A DNA stretch of 64,000 nucleotides from Chryseobacterium shigense (lineage in GTDB: Bacteria; Bacteroidota; Bacteroidia; Flavobacteriales; Weeksellaceae): contig NZ_FTNY01000002.1 of NCBI RefSeq assembly GCF_900156575.1, forward strand, positions 825,413-889,412, given 5' to 3'. Under the pieces are notes generated by a model that saw only the letters and a list, made by a program, of their open reading frames with translations, did not search any database and was not told where the DNA came from. Position numbers and translations under genes: made by a program. Positions 1 through 8,533 of this stretch are shown piece after piece (position 1 is the first letter of the stretch; the number at the start of each line of letters is the position of its first letter).

Positions 1-275
1 AATTTAAAATTCAGGAAGACAGTGCATGGGTAAGATTCTGGGATGGTTTTGTAGGAGAAATTCCTTTGATCGGAATGTTTACAGGTTATTTCCTTAATCC
101 TTCATACACCGTGACAGGAACTGACGGAAAAGCCTATTTTAAAATGAAAAAAATGCCTTCATTCTTCGGAAGAAGATTCCAGCTTGACAGAATGATCGAT
201 ATTAATGACGAAGACGAAAGTTTGGTCGTCTTATCATTATTGATGATGGTTCTTCTGGAAAGAGCAAGAGGCTAA
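1..275 (+). CDS. Scramblase/LURP-one-related protein, C-terminal part (5' end outside window)
   Basis: The reading frame is open from base 3 to the TAA stop, giving about 90 residues; the real start lies before the window. The visible tail has a hydrophobic IPLIGMFTGYF segment, an aromatic FFGRRF motif and the ending LMMVLLERARG. As I remember it, this is the typical end of bacterial phospholipid-scramblase-related (LURP-one-like) proteins, which form a beta-barrel around a buried C-terminal helix; their bacterial function is not established. The next gene starts 19 bp downstream on the same strand, so the two may be co-transcribed. The family call rests only on this C-terminal fragment. Confidence 0.6.
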   Translation, partial: FKIQEDSAWVRFWDGFVGEIPLIGMFTGYFLNPSYTVTGTDGKAYFKMKKMPSFFGRRFQLDRMIDINDEDESLVVLSLLMMVLLERARG

Positions 276-294
276 AATAATAAAAAAGCAGACA

Positions 295-786
295 ATGAAA
301 TATCTAATCATTTTCTTTTCAGCGCTTCTTTTGACCGCCTGTAAAAAAGATAAAGAAACCGTTCAAAGTTCCGCTTCTGCGGATTCTTTAAATCTTGTCA
401 AAGATTCTGCAAAAACAGAAACAACAACGGGAAAGGTACTGGTAGACATCATCCCTTTTCCAAAAGAAATCAAAGAATGCTCGTGCTATTTCGCAAGAAA
501 TAAGGCTGATTTTGAGGCAGAGAAATACATCTATGCTGACGATGCCGGAAAAACCGCCTATATGAAACTCGATGGCAAAAGACTGGCCATGAATCTGATT
601 TCATCAAGCGATATGGAGGTAGATGAAGAACTCACCAAAGAGATTGAAACCGACAATTACAAAATCTCCATAAAAGGTAAAAAAATAAAGCACGAAGAAG
701 CTTTGTTATTCGAAGGTACACTCACGATTGAAAAACCGGATGGTACTGTAGAAACAATGCCTATTTATGGTGAATGCGGATGTTAG
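295..786 (+). CDS. Small lipoprotein of unknown function
   Basis: The protein has 163 residues. A short hydrophobic signal is followed by the lipobox LTAC (Cys16) and a Lys/Asp-rich KKDKE spacer, so it should be exported by Sec and lipidated, probably at the outer membrane. After a Ser/Thr-rich linker (about residues 25-50) comes a compact domain with paired cysteines (ECSCYF near residue 60 and the terminal GECGC), suggesting disulfides or a metal site. I do not recognise the family. It lies 19 bp after the scramblase-like gene and ends before a terminator, so the pair may be an operon. Confidence 0.75.
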   Translation: MKYLIIFFSALLLTACKKDKETVQSSASADSLNLVKDSAKTETTTGKVLVDIIPFPKEIKECSCYFARNKADFEAEKYIYADDAGKTAYMKLDGKRLAMNLISSSDMEVDEELTKEIETDNYKISIKGKKIKHEEALLFEGTLTIEKPDGTVETMPIYGECGC

Positions 787-831
787 AAAAACAAAGGGGT
801 AATTTTGCCTTTTTGTCCTGATACGACCTAT

Positions 832-870
832 AAAAAATGCTTCCAGATTCACGGAAGCATTTTTTATTTT
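832..870 (+). terminator. Intrinsic terminator after the lipoprotein gene
   Basis: A 13-bp perfect stem (AAAAAATGCTTCC / GGAAGCATTTTTT) closes an 8-nt loop and runs into a T-rich tail. Confidence 0.85.
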
Positions 871-871
871 G

Positions 872-879
872 TAATTTTG
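872..879 (+). promoter_or_regulatory. Bacteroidota -7 box (TAATTTTG) of pepD
   Basis: This matches TAnnTTTG and lies 16 bp before the pepD ATG, just after the upstream terminator. The -33 element is not clear. Confidence 0.5.
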
Positions 880-895
880 ATAAAAATAAAAGTTC

Positions 896-2338
896 ATGGA
901 ATTATCTAATATAGAACCGCAGATTATCTGGAAAAATTTCTCCAAATTAAATGCAGTTCCAAGACCGTCTAAAAAAGAAGAAAGAGTCATTGCTTTCATC
1001 AAAGAGTTTGGTGAAAACTTAGGATTGGAGACTACTGTAGATGAAGTAGGAAATGTTATTATCAGAAAACCGGCTACTGCAGGGATGGAAAACCGCAAAT
1101 CTATTGTCCTTCAGTCGCATCTTGATATGGTATGCCAGAAGAACAACGATGTCAGCTTTGATTTCGATACAGAAGGCATCAAAATGGAAGTGGACGGAGA
1201 CTGGGTAAAAGCAAAAGGAACTACTCTGGGAGCTGATAACGGTTTAGGAGTGGCAACCATTATGTCTATTCTTGAAAGTTCAGATATTCCTCATCCAGCT
1301 CTTGAAGCCCTTTTTACGATCGATGAAGAAACAGGAATGACGGGTGCTTTAGGTTTAAAACCAGGGCAGTTGACAGGAGAAATTTTATTAAACCTGGATA
1401 CAGAAGAAGATGACGAGATTGATATCGGCTGTGCAGGGGGTGTAGATGTGACGATTACGCAAAATTACGCAACAGAAGCAGCTAAAGGACAAACCGTGAG
1501 AATTGAAGTGAAAGGACTTCAGGGAGGACATTCAGGAATGGATATCCACAAAGGTTTCGGAAACTCCAATATTATTTTGGGAAGACTTCTTTACAGCGGT
1601 TTGGAAAAGCAGAACATCCAATTGATCTCTGTTGACGGAGGTGGATTGAGAAATGCTATTCCAAGAGAAGGTTCAGCGTTGATTTCTGTGAGAAATGCTC
1701 AGGAATTTATCGAAGCGGCAACTGCTCTTAAAAAAGATATCTTAGAAGAATTGGCGACCGTAGAACCGGGTCTGCATATCCATATTGAAAACTCCACGAC
1801 TTCCGACCAGGCTATTTCAGAAGAAGATTCAAAAAAGATCATTCTTACTTTAAAATCTCTTCACAATGGCGTGTACAGAATGAGTCCGGATGTTAAAGAT
1901 CTTGTAGAAGCATCCAACAATGTGGCAAGAGTAGAATTAAAAGAGGGAGCTCTTAAAATTTTGAACCTTACCAGATCATCTGTTGACTCCTCTAAATATT
2001 CTGTGGCAGAGCAGTTGAAATCTGTGTCGGAATTAGCAGGAATGAATGTTGAGTTCAGTGGTTCTTATCCTGGATGGAAACCAAAACCGGGTTCTGAAAT
2101 CGTACAGCTGATGGAGAAAATCTACACCGAAAAGTTTGGCGAAAAACCTCATGTCGTTGCTTGTCATGCAGGACTGGAATGTGGGATCATCGGAGCCAAT
2201 TATCCGGCAATGGAAATGGTAAGCTTAGGACCTACGATCAGAGGAGCACACTCTCCGGATGAGAAAGCGAATATTCCTTCTGCTCAGAAATTCTGGAGTT
2301 TCACTAAGGATATTTTAGCGAATATTCCTTTAAAATAA
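896..2338 (+). CDS. pepD: Aminoacyl-histidine dipeptidase (peptidase family M20, PepD)
   Basis: A cytosolic di-zinc peptidase of 480 residues, the usual PepD length, that cleaves Xaa-His and other dipeptides. Visible metal and catalytic signatures are SHLDMV (His75, Asp77), the bridging Asp in GADNGLG (Asp114) and the paired acids DEETG (Glu144-Glu145). The lid/dimerisation insert carries the GGHSGMDIH motif near residue 215, and a C-terminal H-x-GLECG segment provides the remaining ligands. There is no signal peptide. It stands alone between a terminator with its own promoter upstream and a hairpin downstream. It is expected to recycle peptides for amino-acid supply. Confidence 0.95.
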   Translation: MELSNIEPQIIWKNFSKLNAVPRPSKKEERVIAFIKEFGENLGLETTVDEVGNVIIRKPATAGMENRKSIVLQSHLDMVCQKNNDVSFDFDTEGIKMEVDGDWVKAKGTTLGADNGLGVATIMSILESSDIPHPALEALFTIDEETGMTGALGLKPGQLTGEILLNLDTEEDDEIDIGCAGGVDVTITQNYATEAAKGQTVRIEVKGLQGGHSGMDIHKGFGNSNIILGRLLYSGLEKQNIQLISVDGGGLRNAIPREGSALISVRNAQEFIEAATALKKDILEELATVEPGLHIHIENSTTSDQAISEEDSKKIILTLKSLHNGVYRMSPDVKDLVEASNNVARVELKEGALKILNLTRSSVDSSKYSVAEQLKSVSELAGMNVEFSGSYPGWKPKPGSEIVQLMEKIYTEKFGEKPHVVACHAGLECGIIGANYPAMEMVSLGPTIRGAHSPDEKANIPSAQKFWSFTKDILANIPLK

Positions 2339-2360
2339 AAAGATAAAATTGCTATATTGA

Positions 2361-2393
2361 ATATCCAAAGTCGTATGATTTTGGATATTTTTA
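2361..2393 (+). terminator. Intrinsic terminator of pepD
   Basis: The stem ATATCCAAA / TTTGGATAT is followed by TTTTTAA, 22 bp after the pepD stop. Confidence 0.75.
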
Positions 2394-2398
2394 ATTTG

Positions 2399-2512
2399 AA
2401 CCATTAAGGTTTTTACTAAGTCGTTAAGATGATTTAAGAATGCACAGGCTTTAGGCTTAAAAATATCTTTGATATTTTACTTTTCTTAATCACTTCATTG
2501 ATCTTAATGGTT
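2399..2512. repeat. MITE-like intergenic element with 10-bp terminal inverted repeats
   Basis: The segment is bounded by AACCATTAAG (2399-2408) and its exact reverse complement CTTAATGGTT (2503-2512). Inner stretches (TTAAGATGATTTAAGAA and the later TTCTTAATC) are also roughly inverted, so the 114-bp unit could fold into one long imperfect hairpin. It is non-coding. From memory, similar sequences are scattered in Chryseobacterium intergenic regions. Confidence 0.45.
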
Positions 2513-2540
2513 TGAAAATGATGTAACAATATTTAAAATA

Positions 2541-3122
2541 ATGAAAAGTATAACAGTATTCTGCGGATCAAGTTTCGGTACAGATGATATTTTTAAAGAC
2601 CAGGCTTTCCTGCTTGGACAGACGCTAGCCCAACAACACATACAACTGATCTACGGCGGGGCAGATGTCGGTTTGATGGGAGCTGTGGCAGACGGAACCT
2701 TGAGCGAAGGAGGAAAGGCCATAGGCGTTCTCCCCCACTTCCTGCAATCCAAAGAAATTGCCCATAAAAACCTTACCGAGCTTATCATCGTAGAAACGAT
2801 GCACGAAAGAAAAACAAAGATGAATGATTTCTGCGATGGCGTAATTGTTCTTCCCGGGGGCTATGGAACCCTTGAAGAGTTTTTTGAAATGATCACCTGG
2901 GCGCAGCTTGGACTTCATACAAAACCTATCGGGATTTTGAATATTAATGGGTTTTATGATGATTTAATAAGACTGGTGCAGACCATGGTGGATAAAGGCT
3001 TTTTAAAGCTGGTGAATCGTGATATGCTTTTGATAAGCGGTAGTATTGATGAGCTTCTGGAGAAAATGAGAAATTATGAGGCACCTACTGTAGGGAAATG
3101 GATTTCTAAGGATGAAGTTTAA
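2541..3122 (+). CDS. LOG-family protein (TIGR00730, Rossmann-fold nucleotide hydrolase)
   Basis: The protein has 193 residues, the normal size for the family. It carries the defining PGGYGTLEE motif (residues 105-113), the upstream catalytic Arg of MHERK (about residues 88-91), and a nucleotide-binding beginning CGSSFG with YGGADVGLMG around residue 39. Characterised members remove the base from nucleoside 5'-monophosphates (cytokinin-activating LOG in plants, PpnN/YgdH-like nucleosidases in bacteria). The true bacterial substrate is uncertain. It is cytosolic. Its last 11 bp overlap the start of the next gene. Confidence 0.9.
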   Translation: MKSITVFCGSSFGTDDIFKDQAFLLGQTLAQQHIQLIYGGADVGLMGAVADGTLSEGGKAIGVLPHFLQSKEIAHKNLTELIIVETMHERKTKMNDFCDGVIVLPGGYGTLEEFFEMITWAQLGLHTKPIGILNINGFYDDLIRLVQTMVDKGFLKLVNRDMLLISGSIDELLEKMRNYEAPTVGKWISKDEV

Positions 3123-3984
3123 GAATAAAAAATATCAAAATATGTATGAAACTTTCTTAACCATTTTAAATGAATATTCATCTCAAGGTCACATAGAAAT
3201 CCTGCATAGAGGATTTGACAAAGTTTATGCATTTAAAAAATTTAACTTAAACACGGATTATAACTCAATAGAACAATTTGGTGAAAGGCTATTCTTCTTT
3301 GGTGAAAAATCAAAATATTTTGAGATTGAAAAGTATGATTTAGAAATAAAACTAGATGATATATCTAAAACAATTTTTGAAAAACTTTTTGATATCTTTT
3401 CAAACTTAGATTTCGATTCTATCTCTCCTTTGTTTTATGAAAATAATAAAGATGTTTGCAGATATTTCTCAGTAAATAATCAAGATGAATTTATTCAAAA
3501 TATTATGTCTTTAGACGAAAAATGTCGAACCTATATGAGAAATTATTATTCATCAATCCTTCATCAATTAGATAATAATGATTTAAAAAAGGAATCATTT
3601 TTCGTTTCCAGTTCATCCGAATTTTCACAAGCTAATTATTTTTCATTCGGGAAAAAGGGAATTGTTATTAACTTTTGGAATTGGAAATCTAAAGAACATA
3701 AATGTAATTTTGATAACATACCATATTTTGATGGAGTCCCTTTTCCCAATGAAAACGAAACCTCTGTTTTTGGTGCTATTTTCCCACATTACATTTATTC
3801 TTTTGAACATGATGGTCAACTATATATTAATCCTGCATTGTTTGATGAAAAAGAATTAGAAATAATTTTATATACTGGATTTGAGATTGATCAAACGGAT
3901 TTTAAAAATAAATTACAAAAAATGACTTCTTACAAATCATATTTAGAAAATGATAACGATGAATTTACAGAAAAGAATTTATAA
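3112..3984 (+). CDS. Hypothetical protein, AT-rich, overlaps the LOG gene
   Basis: The protein has 290 residues if the ATG inside the end of the preceding gene is used (11-bp overlap). A second ATG at 3142 (starting MYETFLTILNEY) is equally possible. There is no signal peptide or membrane segment. The sequence is rich in Phe, Tyr, Asn and Asp, and it is clearly more AT-rich than its neighbours, which suggests recent acquisition. I do not recognise a domain. Its composition resembles immunity or defence accessory proteins, but no motif supports that. It ends at a bidirectional terminator facing the ferredoxin gene. Confidence 0.7.
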   Translation: MKFKNKKYQNMYETFLTILNEYSSQGHIEILHRGFDKVYAFKKFNLNTDYNSIEQFGERLFFFGEKSKYFEIEKYDLEIKLDDISKTIFEKLFDIFSNLDFDSISPLFYENNKDVCRYFSVNNQDEFIQNIMSLDEKCRTYMRNYYSSILHQLDNNDLKKESFFVSSSSEFSQANYFSFGKKGIVINFWNWKSKEHKCNFDNIPYFDGVPFPNENETSVFGAIFPHYIYSFEHDGQLYINPALFDEKELEIILYTGFEIDQTDFKNKLQKMTSYKSYLENDNDEFTEKNL

Positions 3985-3999
3985 TAACATATATAAAAA

Positions 4000-4030
4000 A
4001 AACCTCCCGAAGAAAATCTTCAGGAGGTTT
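4000..4030. terminator. Bidirectional terminator between convergent genes
   Basis: The stem AAACCTCC / GGAGGTTT has a continuing inner stem GAAGA / TCTTC. It is A-rich on the left and T-rich on the right, so it can stop both the hypothetical gene and the ferredoxin operon. Confidence 0.8.
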
Positions 4031-4063
4031 ATATATTAACTTAAAACTTAAATTAAATATTTT

Positions 4064-4393
4064 CTAAGGATAAGGAGCAATGGCTACTTCAAGACCTTCC
4101 ATAGCATCCATCATATGCAGCTGGCATCCCAGTCTGCTGTTTTCTTTTACATGGTAAGCTTCCGCAAGCATCGCATCTTCTTCATCGCCCATCGGCTCAA
4201 GGCCCGGATCAGTGATCACATATACCTGACATGAGGCGCACATCGCCATTCCTCCACAAACTCCAATGGTTCCCTCTTCCGCCAATTCATAAGAACGGAT
4301 GATCTCCATCAGGTTCATAGACATATCTGTAGGGGCTACAACATCATGGGTTACCCCCTCCCGATCGGTGATCTTTATATTAATATCTGACAT
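4064..4393 (-). CDS. 2Fe-2S ferredoxin, adrenodoxin type
   Basis: A small cytosolic electron carrier of 109 residues. The cluster ligands are Cys46, Cys52, Cys55 and Cys90 (C-X5-C-X2-C then C), the pattern of ISC/adrenodoxin-type ferredoxins, with the LGCQLHM ending motif. The gene starts 12 bp after the stop of the ferredoxin-NADP reductase gene on the same strand, so reductase and carrier are almost certainly co-expressed. The likely role is passing electrons from NAD(P)H to Fe-S assembly or oxygenase-type partners. No partner oxygenase is nearby. Confidence 0.92.
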   Translation of the reverse strand: MSDINIKITDREGVTHDVVAPTDMSMNLMEIIRSYELAEEGTIGVCGGMAMCASCQVYVITDPGLEPMGDEEDAMLAEAYHVKENSRLGCQLHMMDAMEGLEVAIAPYP

Positions 4394-4405
4394 AATAATG
4401 CAAAA

Positions 4406-5461
4406 TTAGTCAATTTTTTTCACAACTGCCTTTTCTGCTTCTTTACGGCTACCGTCAAATCCGTCTACACCGCTTACGGTTGTATATTTAAGTACAAATT
4501 TCTTCCCTGGATTCAGTCTGTTATAAACACTCTGACACATTAAAGTTGCTTCGTGGAAACCACAAAGAATCAGCTTCAGTTTTCCGGGATACGTATTGAT
4601 ATCTCCAATAGCATAGATCCCGTCAATATTCGTTTGATAATCAAGTGCATTGTTAACCACAATTGCATTTTTCTCGATATTCAATCCCCAGTTTCCGATT
4701 TCGCCCAATTTTGGAGTCAGTCCGAATAAAGGAATGAAATAATCCGTTTCAATATCGAATGCTTCCTGTCCTTCAATTTCTACTGTAATGGCTTCAACTT
4801 TCCCGTCTCCTTTGATTCCGGTAACTTCAGCAGGTGTAATTAATTTAATTTTCCCCTGATTTTTAAGATCCTGAACTTTTTCCACTGAATCCAAAGCTCC
4901 TCTGAATTCGTTTCTTCTGTGGATCAAGGTCACTTCACTGGCCACATTGGAAAGGAAAACACTCCAGTCCAGTGCAGAGTCACCTCCTCCGGCGATCACT
5001 ACTTTTTTGTTTCTGAAATGTTCTGGTTCTTTCACGAAATACTCAAGACCTTTCTCCTCGTAAGCAGCTACATTTTCGAAAGTAGGCTTTCTAGGTTCAA
5101 AAGTTCCCAGTCCACCCGCAATCGCAATCGCTTTACATCGGTGAACAGTTCCTTTGTTGGTGATCACTTCAAACCATTCATCATCTACCTTTGTATAAGA
5201 AACGGCTGTTTCTCCCAAAGTGAATCCCGGCTGAAACTGCTTGATCTGCTCCATCAAATTATCAACTAATTCTCCTGCATTCACAGAAGGATATCCCGGA
5301 ATATCGAAAATAGGTTTTTTCGGATAAAGCTCAGCTAGCTGTCCTCCTGGCTGGGGAAGTGCATCAATAATGTGACACTTCATTTTTAATAAACCTGCTT
5401 CAAAAACAGCAAAAAGCCCGGTAGGTCCGGCTCCTATGATCAATATATCAGTGGTTATCAT
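4406..5461 (-). CDS. Ferredoxin--NADP+ reductase, thioredoxin-reductase-like (YumC type)
   Basis: A flavoprotein of 351 residues, typical for this subfamily. The N-terminal FAD motif GAGPTG is at residues 10-15, the NADPH-binding GGGDSA at about 158-163, and the C-terminal YAIGD FAD motif near residue 285. The redox CxxC of true thioredoxin reductases is absent from the NADPH domain, which points to the type-2 ferredoxin reductases. It should reduce the ferredoxin encoded directly downstream using NADPH. A TAnnTTTG box lies 34 bp upstream of the ATG. Confidence 0.9.
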   Translation of the reverse strand: MITTDILIIGAGPTGLFAVFEAGLLKMKCHIIDALPQPGGQLAELYPKKPIFDIPGYPSVNAGELVDNLMEQIKQFQPGFTLGETAVSYTKVDDEWFEVITNKGTVHRCKAIAIAGGLGTFEPRKPTFENVAAYEEKGLEYFVKEPEHFRNKKVVIAGGGDSALDWSVFLSNVASEVTLIHRRNEFRGALDSVEKVQDLKNQGKIKLITPAEVTGIKGDGKVEAITVEIEGQEAFDIETDYFIPLFGLTPKLGEIGNWGLNIEKNAIVVNNALDYQTNIDGIYAIGDINTYPGKLKLILCGFHEATLMCQSVYNRLNPGKKFVLKYTTVSGVDGFDGSRKEAEKAVVKKID

Positions 5462-5494
5462 AATAAAAAGATAATTTAATTATACATGTAACTG

Positions 5495-5502
5495 CAAATT
5501 TA
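5495..5502 (-). promoter_or_regulatory. -7 box (TAAATTTG) of the ferredoxin reductase operon
   Basis: The minus strand reads TAAATTTG, 33 bp before the ATG at 5461. Confidence 0.5.
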
Positions 5503-5584
5503 CTAATTTTAATGCGAAGCCTATTTAATTGATTCTAAATAAAAACCTGAGATTTATCAAATCCCGGTCAATTCAATAGAATCT

Positions 5585-5592
5585 TAAATTTG
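5585..5592 (+). promoter_or_regulatory. -7 box (TAAATTTG) of the DUF3108 gene
   Basis: TAAATTTG lies 26 bp before the ATG at 5619. It is divergent from the box at 5495-5502. Confidence 0.5.
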
Positions 5593-5618
5593 GCAGTGTT
5601 TTTGTTAAATGTCATATC

Positions 5619-6389
5619 ATGAAGAAAATTTTGAGTTTTTTTGCAATATTTACGTTCCTGCTGAGCTACGCTCAGATCGATAATATTGCTGATGGTGAAT
5701 CTATTACATTCAGAATCCACTATGGAATCCTGAATGCGGGAACCGCCAATCTTACAACCAAAAAAACCACCTATATGGGGGCTCCTCACCTCTATGTAAA
5801 AGGAACAGGAAAGACTACAGGCGCCGTTAAAGCCTTCTTTAAAGTAGAAGATTTATATGAAAGCTTCATCAATACAGATACCGGTCTTCCAAGCTTTTAT
5901 GTTCGAAATGTAAGGGAAGGGAACTATCGCCAGCATTTTGAAACGGTTTTCAATCACGATAACCATACATTGATATTAACTGACAAAAAAACACCCGCCA
6001 ACGGTTCAAAGGTGATTAAATCGGTAAAAGGAGTTCAGGATATGCTTTCCTGCTTCTATTATCTGAGAAGCAAAAGTACCAGTGAACTGAAAGTAGGAAC
6101 GGTGATCAATATGAATGTATGGATTGACGATGAAATGTTTCCGTTTCAGCTGAAAGTAACAGGGATGGAGGATCTTAAAACCAAATTTGGAACCATCAAC
6201 TGTCTGAAGATTATCCCGTCTGTAAAAAGCGGAAGAGTTTTCAAGGAAAAAGAAGGGGTAACAATGTGGGTGACCAATGATGCCAATCATATTCCAATGC
6301 TTTTGCAGGCTGAACTGGCTGTTGGCTCATTAAAAGCGAGTATCGATGATCTTAAAAATGTAAAATATCCTTTAAAATACCTTAAGTAA
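5619..6389 (+). CDS. DUF3108 domain-containing exported protein
   Basis: The protein has 256 residues. A clear signal peptide (MKKILSFFAIFTFLLSYA, then Q) sends it to the periplasm. The mature part is beta-rich and matches the DUF3108 pattern: an early GESITFRIHYGILNAG segment, a central block with VQDMLSCFYYLR, and the late WVTNDANHIPMLLQAEL motif. The function is unknown; related proteins are associated with the cell envelope in Gram-negatives. It is a single gene with its own promoter and terminator, divergent from the ferredoxin reductase operon. Confidence 0.85.
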   Translation: MKKILSFFAIFTFLLSYAQIDNIADGESITFRIHYGILNAGTANLTTKKTTYMGAPHLYVKGTGKTTGAVKAFFKVEDLYESFINTDTGLPSFYVRNVREGNYRQHFETVFNHDNHTLILTDKKTPANGSKVIKSVKGVQDMLSCFYYLRSKSTSELKVGTVINMNVWIDDEMFPFQLKVTGMEDLKTKFGTINCLKIIPSVKSGRVFKEKEGVTMWVTNDANHIPMLLQAELAVGSLKASIDDLKNVKYPLKYLK

Positions 6390-6418
6390 AAAGCCGATAA
6401 TCCGTCTTTTTAACTTCA

Positions 6419-6455
6419 AAAAAAATGCTGGCAAAAATTTGTTAGCATTTTTTTA
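6419..6455 (+). terminator. Intrinsic terminator of the DUF3108 gene
   Basis: The stem AAAAATGCT / AGCATTTTT is followed by a run of seven T. The 176 bp between this and the pheS terminator hold no gene; the only visible structure is a 10-bp inverted pair, TTGTCTTATT (6485-6494) and AATAAGACAA (6555-6564). Confidence 0.8.
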
Positions 6456-6631
6456 TTTCCCGGTGTAATATATGGTCCTGATGGATTGTCTTATTAATAA
6501 CAGCAGGCATACTAATAACATGACTTCACATGATCGTCGTATGTCCCTATAAATAAGACAATACACGTTGTAAATTTTTCAATAGAATCGTTTTTAATTA
6601 CGTTTTGTTTCTTAGGTCAGTAATTAAAAAC

Positions 6632-6660
6632 AATAACCTCCGGAAATTCCGGAGGTTATT
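6632..6660 (-). terminator. pheS terminator, near-perfect palindrome
   Basis: A 14-bp perfect stem with a single loop base lies 1 bp beyond the pheS stop codon. T-rich tracts flank it on both strands, so it can also stop rightward transcription. Confidence 0.85.
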
Positions 6661-6661
6661 T

Positions 6662-7672
6662 TTATAGTGATTTAAACTGTTCTAAAGTTCTGATATCATT
6701 TTCGAAGAACATTCTGATATCGCTCATCTGGTAAAGAAGCATGGTAATCCTCTCAATCCCCATTCCGAAAGCATATCCTGAATATTTCTCAGCATCGATA
6801 TTGACATTTTTCAGTACGGCAGGATCTACCATTCCACATCCCATGATCTCAAGCCAACCTGTTCCTTTTGTGATTCTGTAATCGGTTTCTGAATTTAATC
6901 CCCAATAAACATCAATCTCAGCACTAGGCTCTGTAAAAGGGAAATAAGAAGGTCTCATTCTGATTTTGGATTTTCCGAAAAGTTCAGTAGTAAAGAACTG
7001 AATCGTCTGCTTAAGATCTGCAAAGCTTACATTTTCGTCAATATATAATCCTTCAATCTGATGAAATATACAGTGTGAACGTGAAGAAATGGCCTCATTT
7101 CTGAATACTCTTCCCGGAGAAAGAATTCTGATTGGCGGCTGGTTTTCTTCCATATACCGAATCTGTACAGAAGAAGTATGCGTTCTTAAAAGGATATCAG
7201 GGTTCTGTTCAATAAAGAAAGTATCCTGCATATCTCTTGCCGGATGGTATTCAGGAAGATTAAGAGCTGTAAAGTTATGCCAGTCATCTTCTATCTCCGG
7301 ACCGTCGGCTACTGCGAAACCTATTGATTTGAAAATCTCAATAATCCTATTTTTCACCAGATTGATCGGGTGTCTGGACCCAAGATCCAAAGGAAAAGCC
7401 GGTCTTGTAAGATCTTCTTTTTCTGTGATAATAGCAGACTGGGAAGAATCTTTAAGATTCTCCAATTTTCCTGCTACCGCCTGTTTCAAAGAATTGATCT
7501 TCTGTCCGAATTCTTTTTTCTGGTCGTTTGGTACTTCTTTAAATTTTTCAAAAAAATCATTCAGAACACCTTTTTTACCATTATACTTAATTCGGAAGTT
7601 TTCAATTTCCTCTTTAGACGTAGCATTGAAGCTGTTTACTTCGGTAAGTAGTTCTTCTATCTTTTCTATCAT
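6662..7672 (-). CDS. pheS: Phenylalanyl-tRNA synthetase alpha subunit
   Basis: The protein has 336 residues, the standard length. An N-terminal coiled-coil tRNA-binding arm (about 1-90) is followed by the class II catalytic core. Motif 2 appears in the [10 protein letters not shown] to RVFRNEAIS region (about 165-195) and motif 3 as [12 protein letters not shown] (about 303-315). It charges tRNA-Phe as an alpha2-beta2 enzyme with PheT. pheT is not adjacent, as is usual in this phylum. A TATTTTTG box 25 bp before the ATG and a palindromic terminator make it a monocistronic unit. Confidence 0.97.
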   Translation of the reverse strand: MIEKIEELLTEVNSFNATSKEEIENFRIKYNGKKGVLNDFFEKFKEVPNDQKKEFGQKINSLKQAVAGKLENLKDSSQSAIITEKEDLTRPAFPLDLGSRHPINLVKNRIIEIFKSIGFAVADGPEIEDDWHNFTALNLPEYHPARDMQDTFFIEQNPDILLRTHTSSVQIRYMEENQPPIRILSPGRVFRNEAISSRSHCIFHQIEGLYIDENVSFADLKQTIQFFTTELFGKSKIRMRPSYFPFTEPSAEIDVYWGLNSETDYRITKGTGWLEIMGCGMVDPAVLKNVNIDAEKYSGYAFGMGIERITMLLYQMSDIRMFFENDIRTLEQFKSL

Positions 7673-7697
7673 TGTTTTACCCTTTCAAAATGTTTTG

Positions 7698-7705
7698 CAA
7701 AAATA
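7698..7705 (-). promoter_or_regulatory. -7 box (TATTTTTG) of pheS
   Basis: The minus strand reads TATTTTTG followed by CA, 25 bp before the pheS ATG. Confidence 0.5.
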
Positions 7706-7734
7706 CGTTTTTTAAGTTTAATAATGAATCTGTG

Positions 7735-7767
7735 ATAAAAAAATCTGCCCCTTTATGGGAGGCAGAC
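7735..7767 (-). terminator. Terminator of the YceI gene
   Basis: On the minus strand a TCTGCC / GGCAGA stem is followed by seven T, 32 bp after the YceI stop codon. Confidence 0.65.
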
Positions 7768-7798
7768 TTCAATCACTTATTTCACTTAAATAAAAAAA

Positions 7799-8458
7799 TT
7801 ATTTCTTTTCTAAAGCTTTAACGTTGATCTGAAGAGTCACCTCATCCTTGATCACCCCGTTGGCAGCAGGAGCCTGGAATTTTACACCAAACTCTTCTCT
7901 CTTAATATCCTTTGGCTCAGTAGCGACACTTACTACTCCATCTTTTACAGAAACATTAGCCTTAAACTGAACCGGTTTTGAAATGCCTTTGATCGTTAAA
8001 TTACCATCAAGAAGGGTATTATAATCACCTTCTGTAGCCGGGGTCACTTTTGTAATTTCAAAAGATGCCGTAGGAAATTTTTCCACTTCAAAGAAATCAC
8101 CACTTTTAAGATGACCGTTTAATTTACCTAACTGCTCAGCATCATTCTTTAAATCTTCAGACGTTAGAGAACCCATATCAGCAACAAATTTTCCGCTTTC
8201 AAGTTTTCCTTCTTTTACCGTCACGTCACCACTTTCAAACTTAATGGTTCCGAAATGGCTTGTGCTTTCAGACTTGAATACTTTATATCCTTTCCACTCC
8301 ACTTTACTGTTCAGTGTATCCAGTGTATACTGGTTCCCGTCTTTTGTAGTCGCTACTTCATTGCTTTCGCTGGTAACAGGTTTGTCTTTTTTACAAGAAA
8401 CCATTACCGCTGCCACCAATAAAGCAGGAATAGCTAAAGAAAACAGTTTTTTTCTCAT
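7799..8458 (-). CDS. YceI-family lipoprotein
   Basis: The protein has 219 residues. The signal peptide ends in the lipobox VMVSC (Cys22) followed by KKDK, so it is a lipoprotein rather than the soluble periplasmic form common in proteobacteria. The rest is one YceI lipocalin-like beta-barrel: YTLDTLNSKVEWKGYK at the start, HFGTIKFESGDVTVKEGKL, the HLKSGDFFEVEKFPTASFE signature, and LTIKGISKPVQF. These proteins bind polyisoprenoid lipids; the physiological role is unclear. It is divergent from an ABC ATPase gene, with 75 bp between the starts. Confidence 0.92.
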   Translation of the reverse strand: MRKKLFSLAIPALLVAAVMVSCKKDKPVTSESNEVATTKDGNQYTLDTLNSKVEWKGYKVFKSESTSHFGTIKFESGDVTVKEGKLESGKFVADMGSLTSEDLKNDAEQLGKLNGHLKSGDFFEVEKFPTASFEITKVTPATEGDYNTLLDGNLTIKGISKPVQFKANVSVKDGVVSVATEPKDIKREEFGVKFQAPAANGVIKDEVTLQINVKALEKK

Positions 8459-8521
8459 TTTTGATATATTTTTATTACTTCTGCTAATATAATAAAAAAT
8501 TTTATTTTTTCATAAAAACCT

Positions 8522-8529
8522 TACATTTG
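8522..8529 (+). promoter_or_regulatory. -7 box (TACATTTG) of the ABC gene, 4 bp from the ATG
   Basis: TACATTTG ends only 4 bp before the ATG at 8534. If this box is used, transcription would start at or next to the start codon, giving a leaderless or near-leaderless mRNA. Confidence 0.45.
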
Positions 8530-8533
8530 TATT

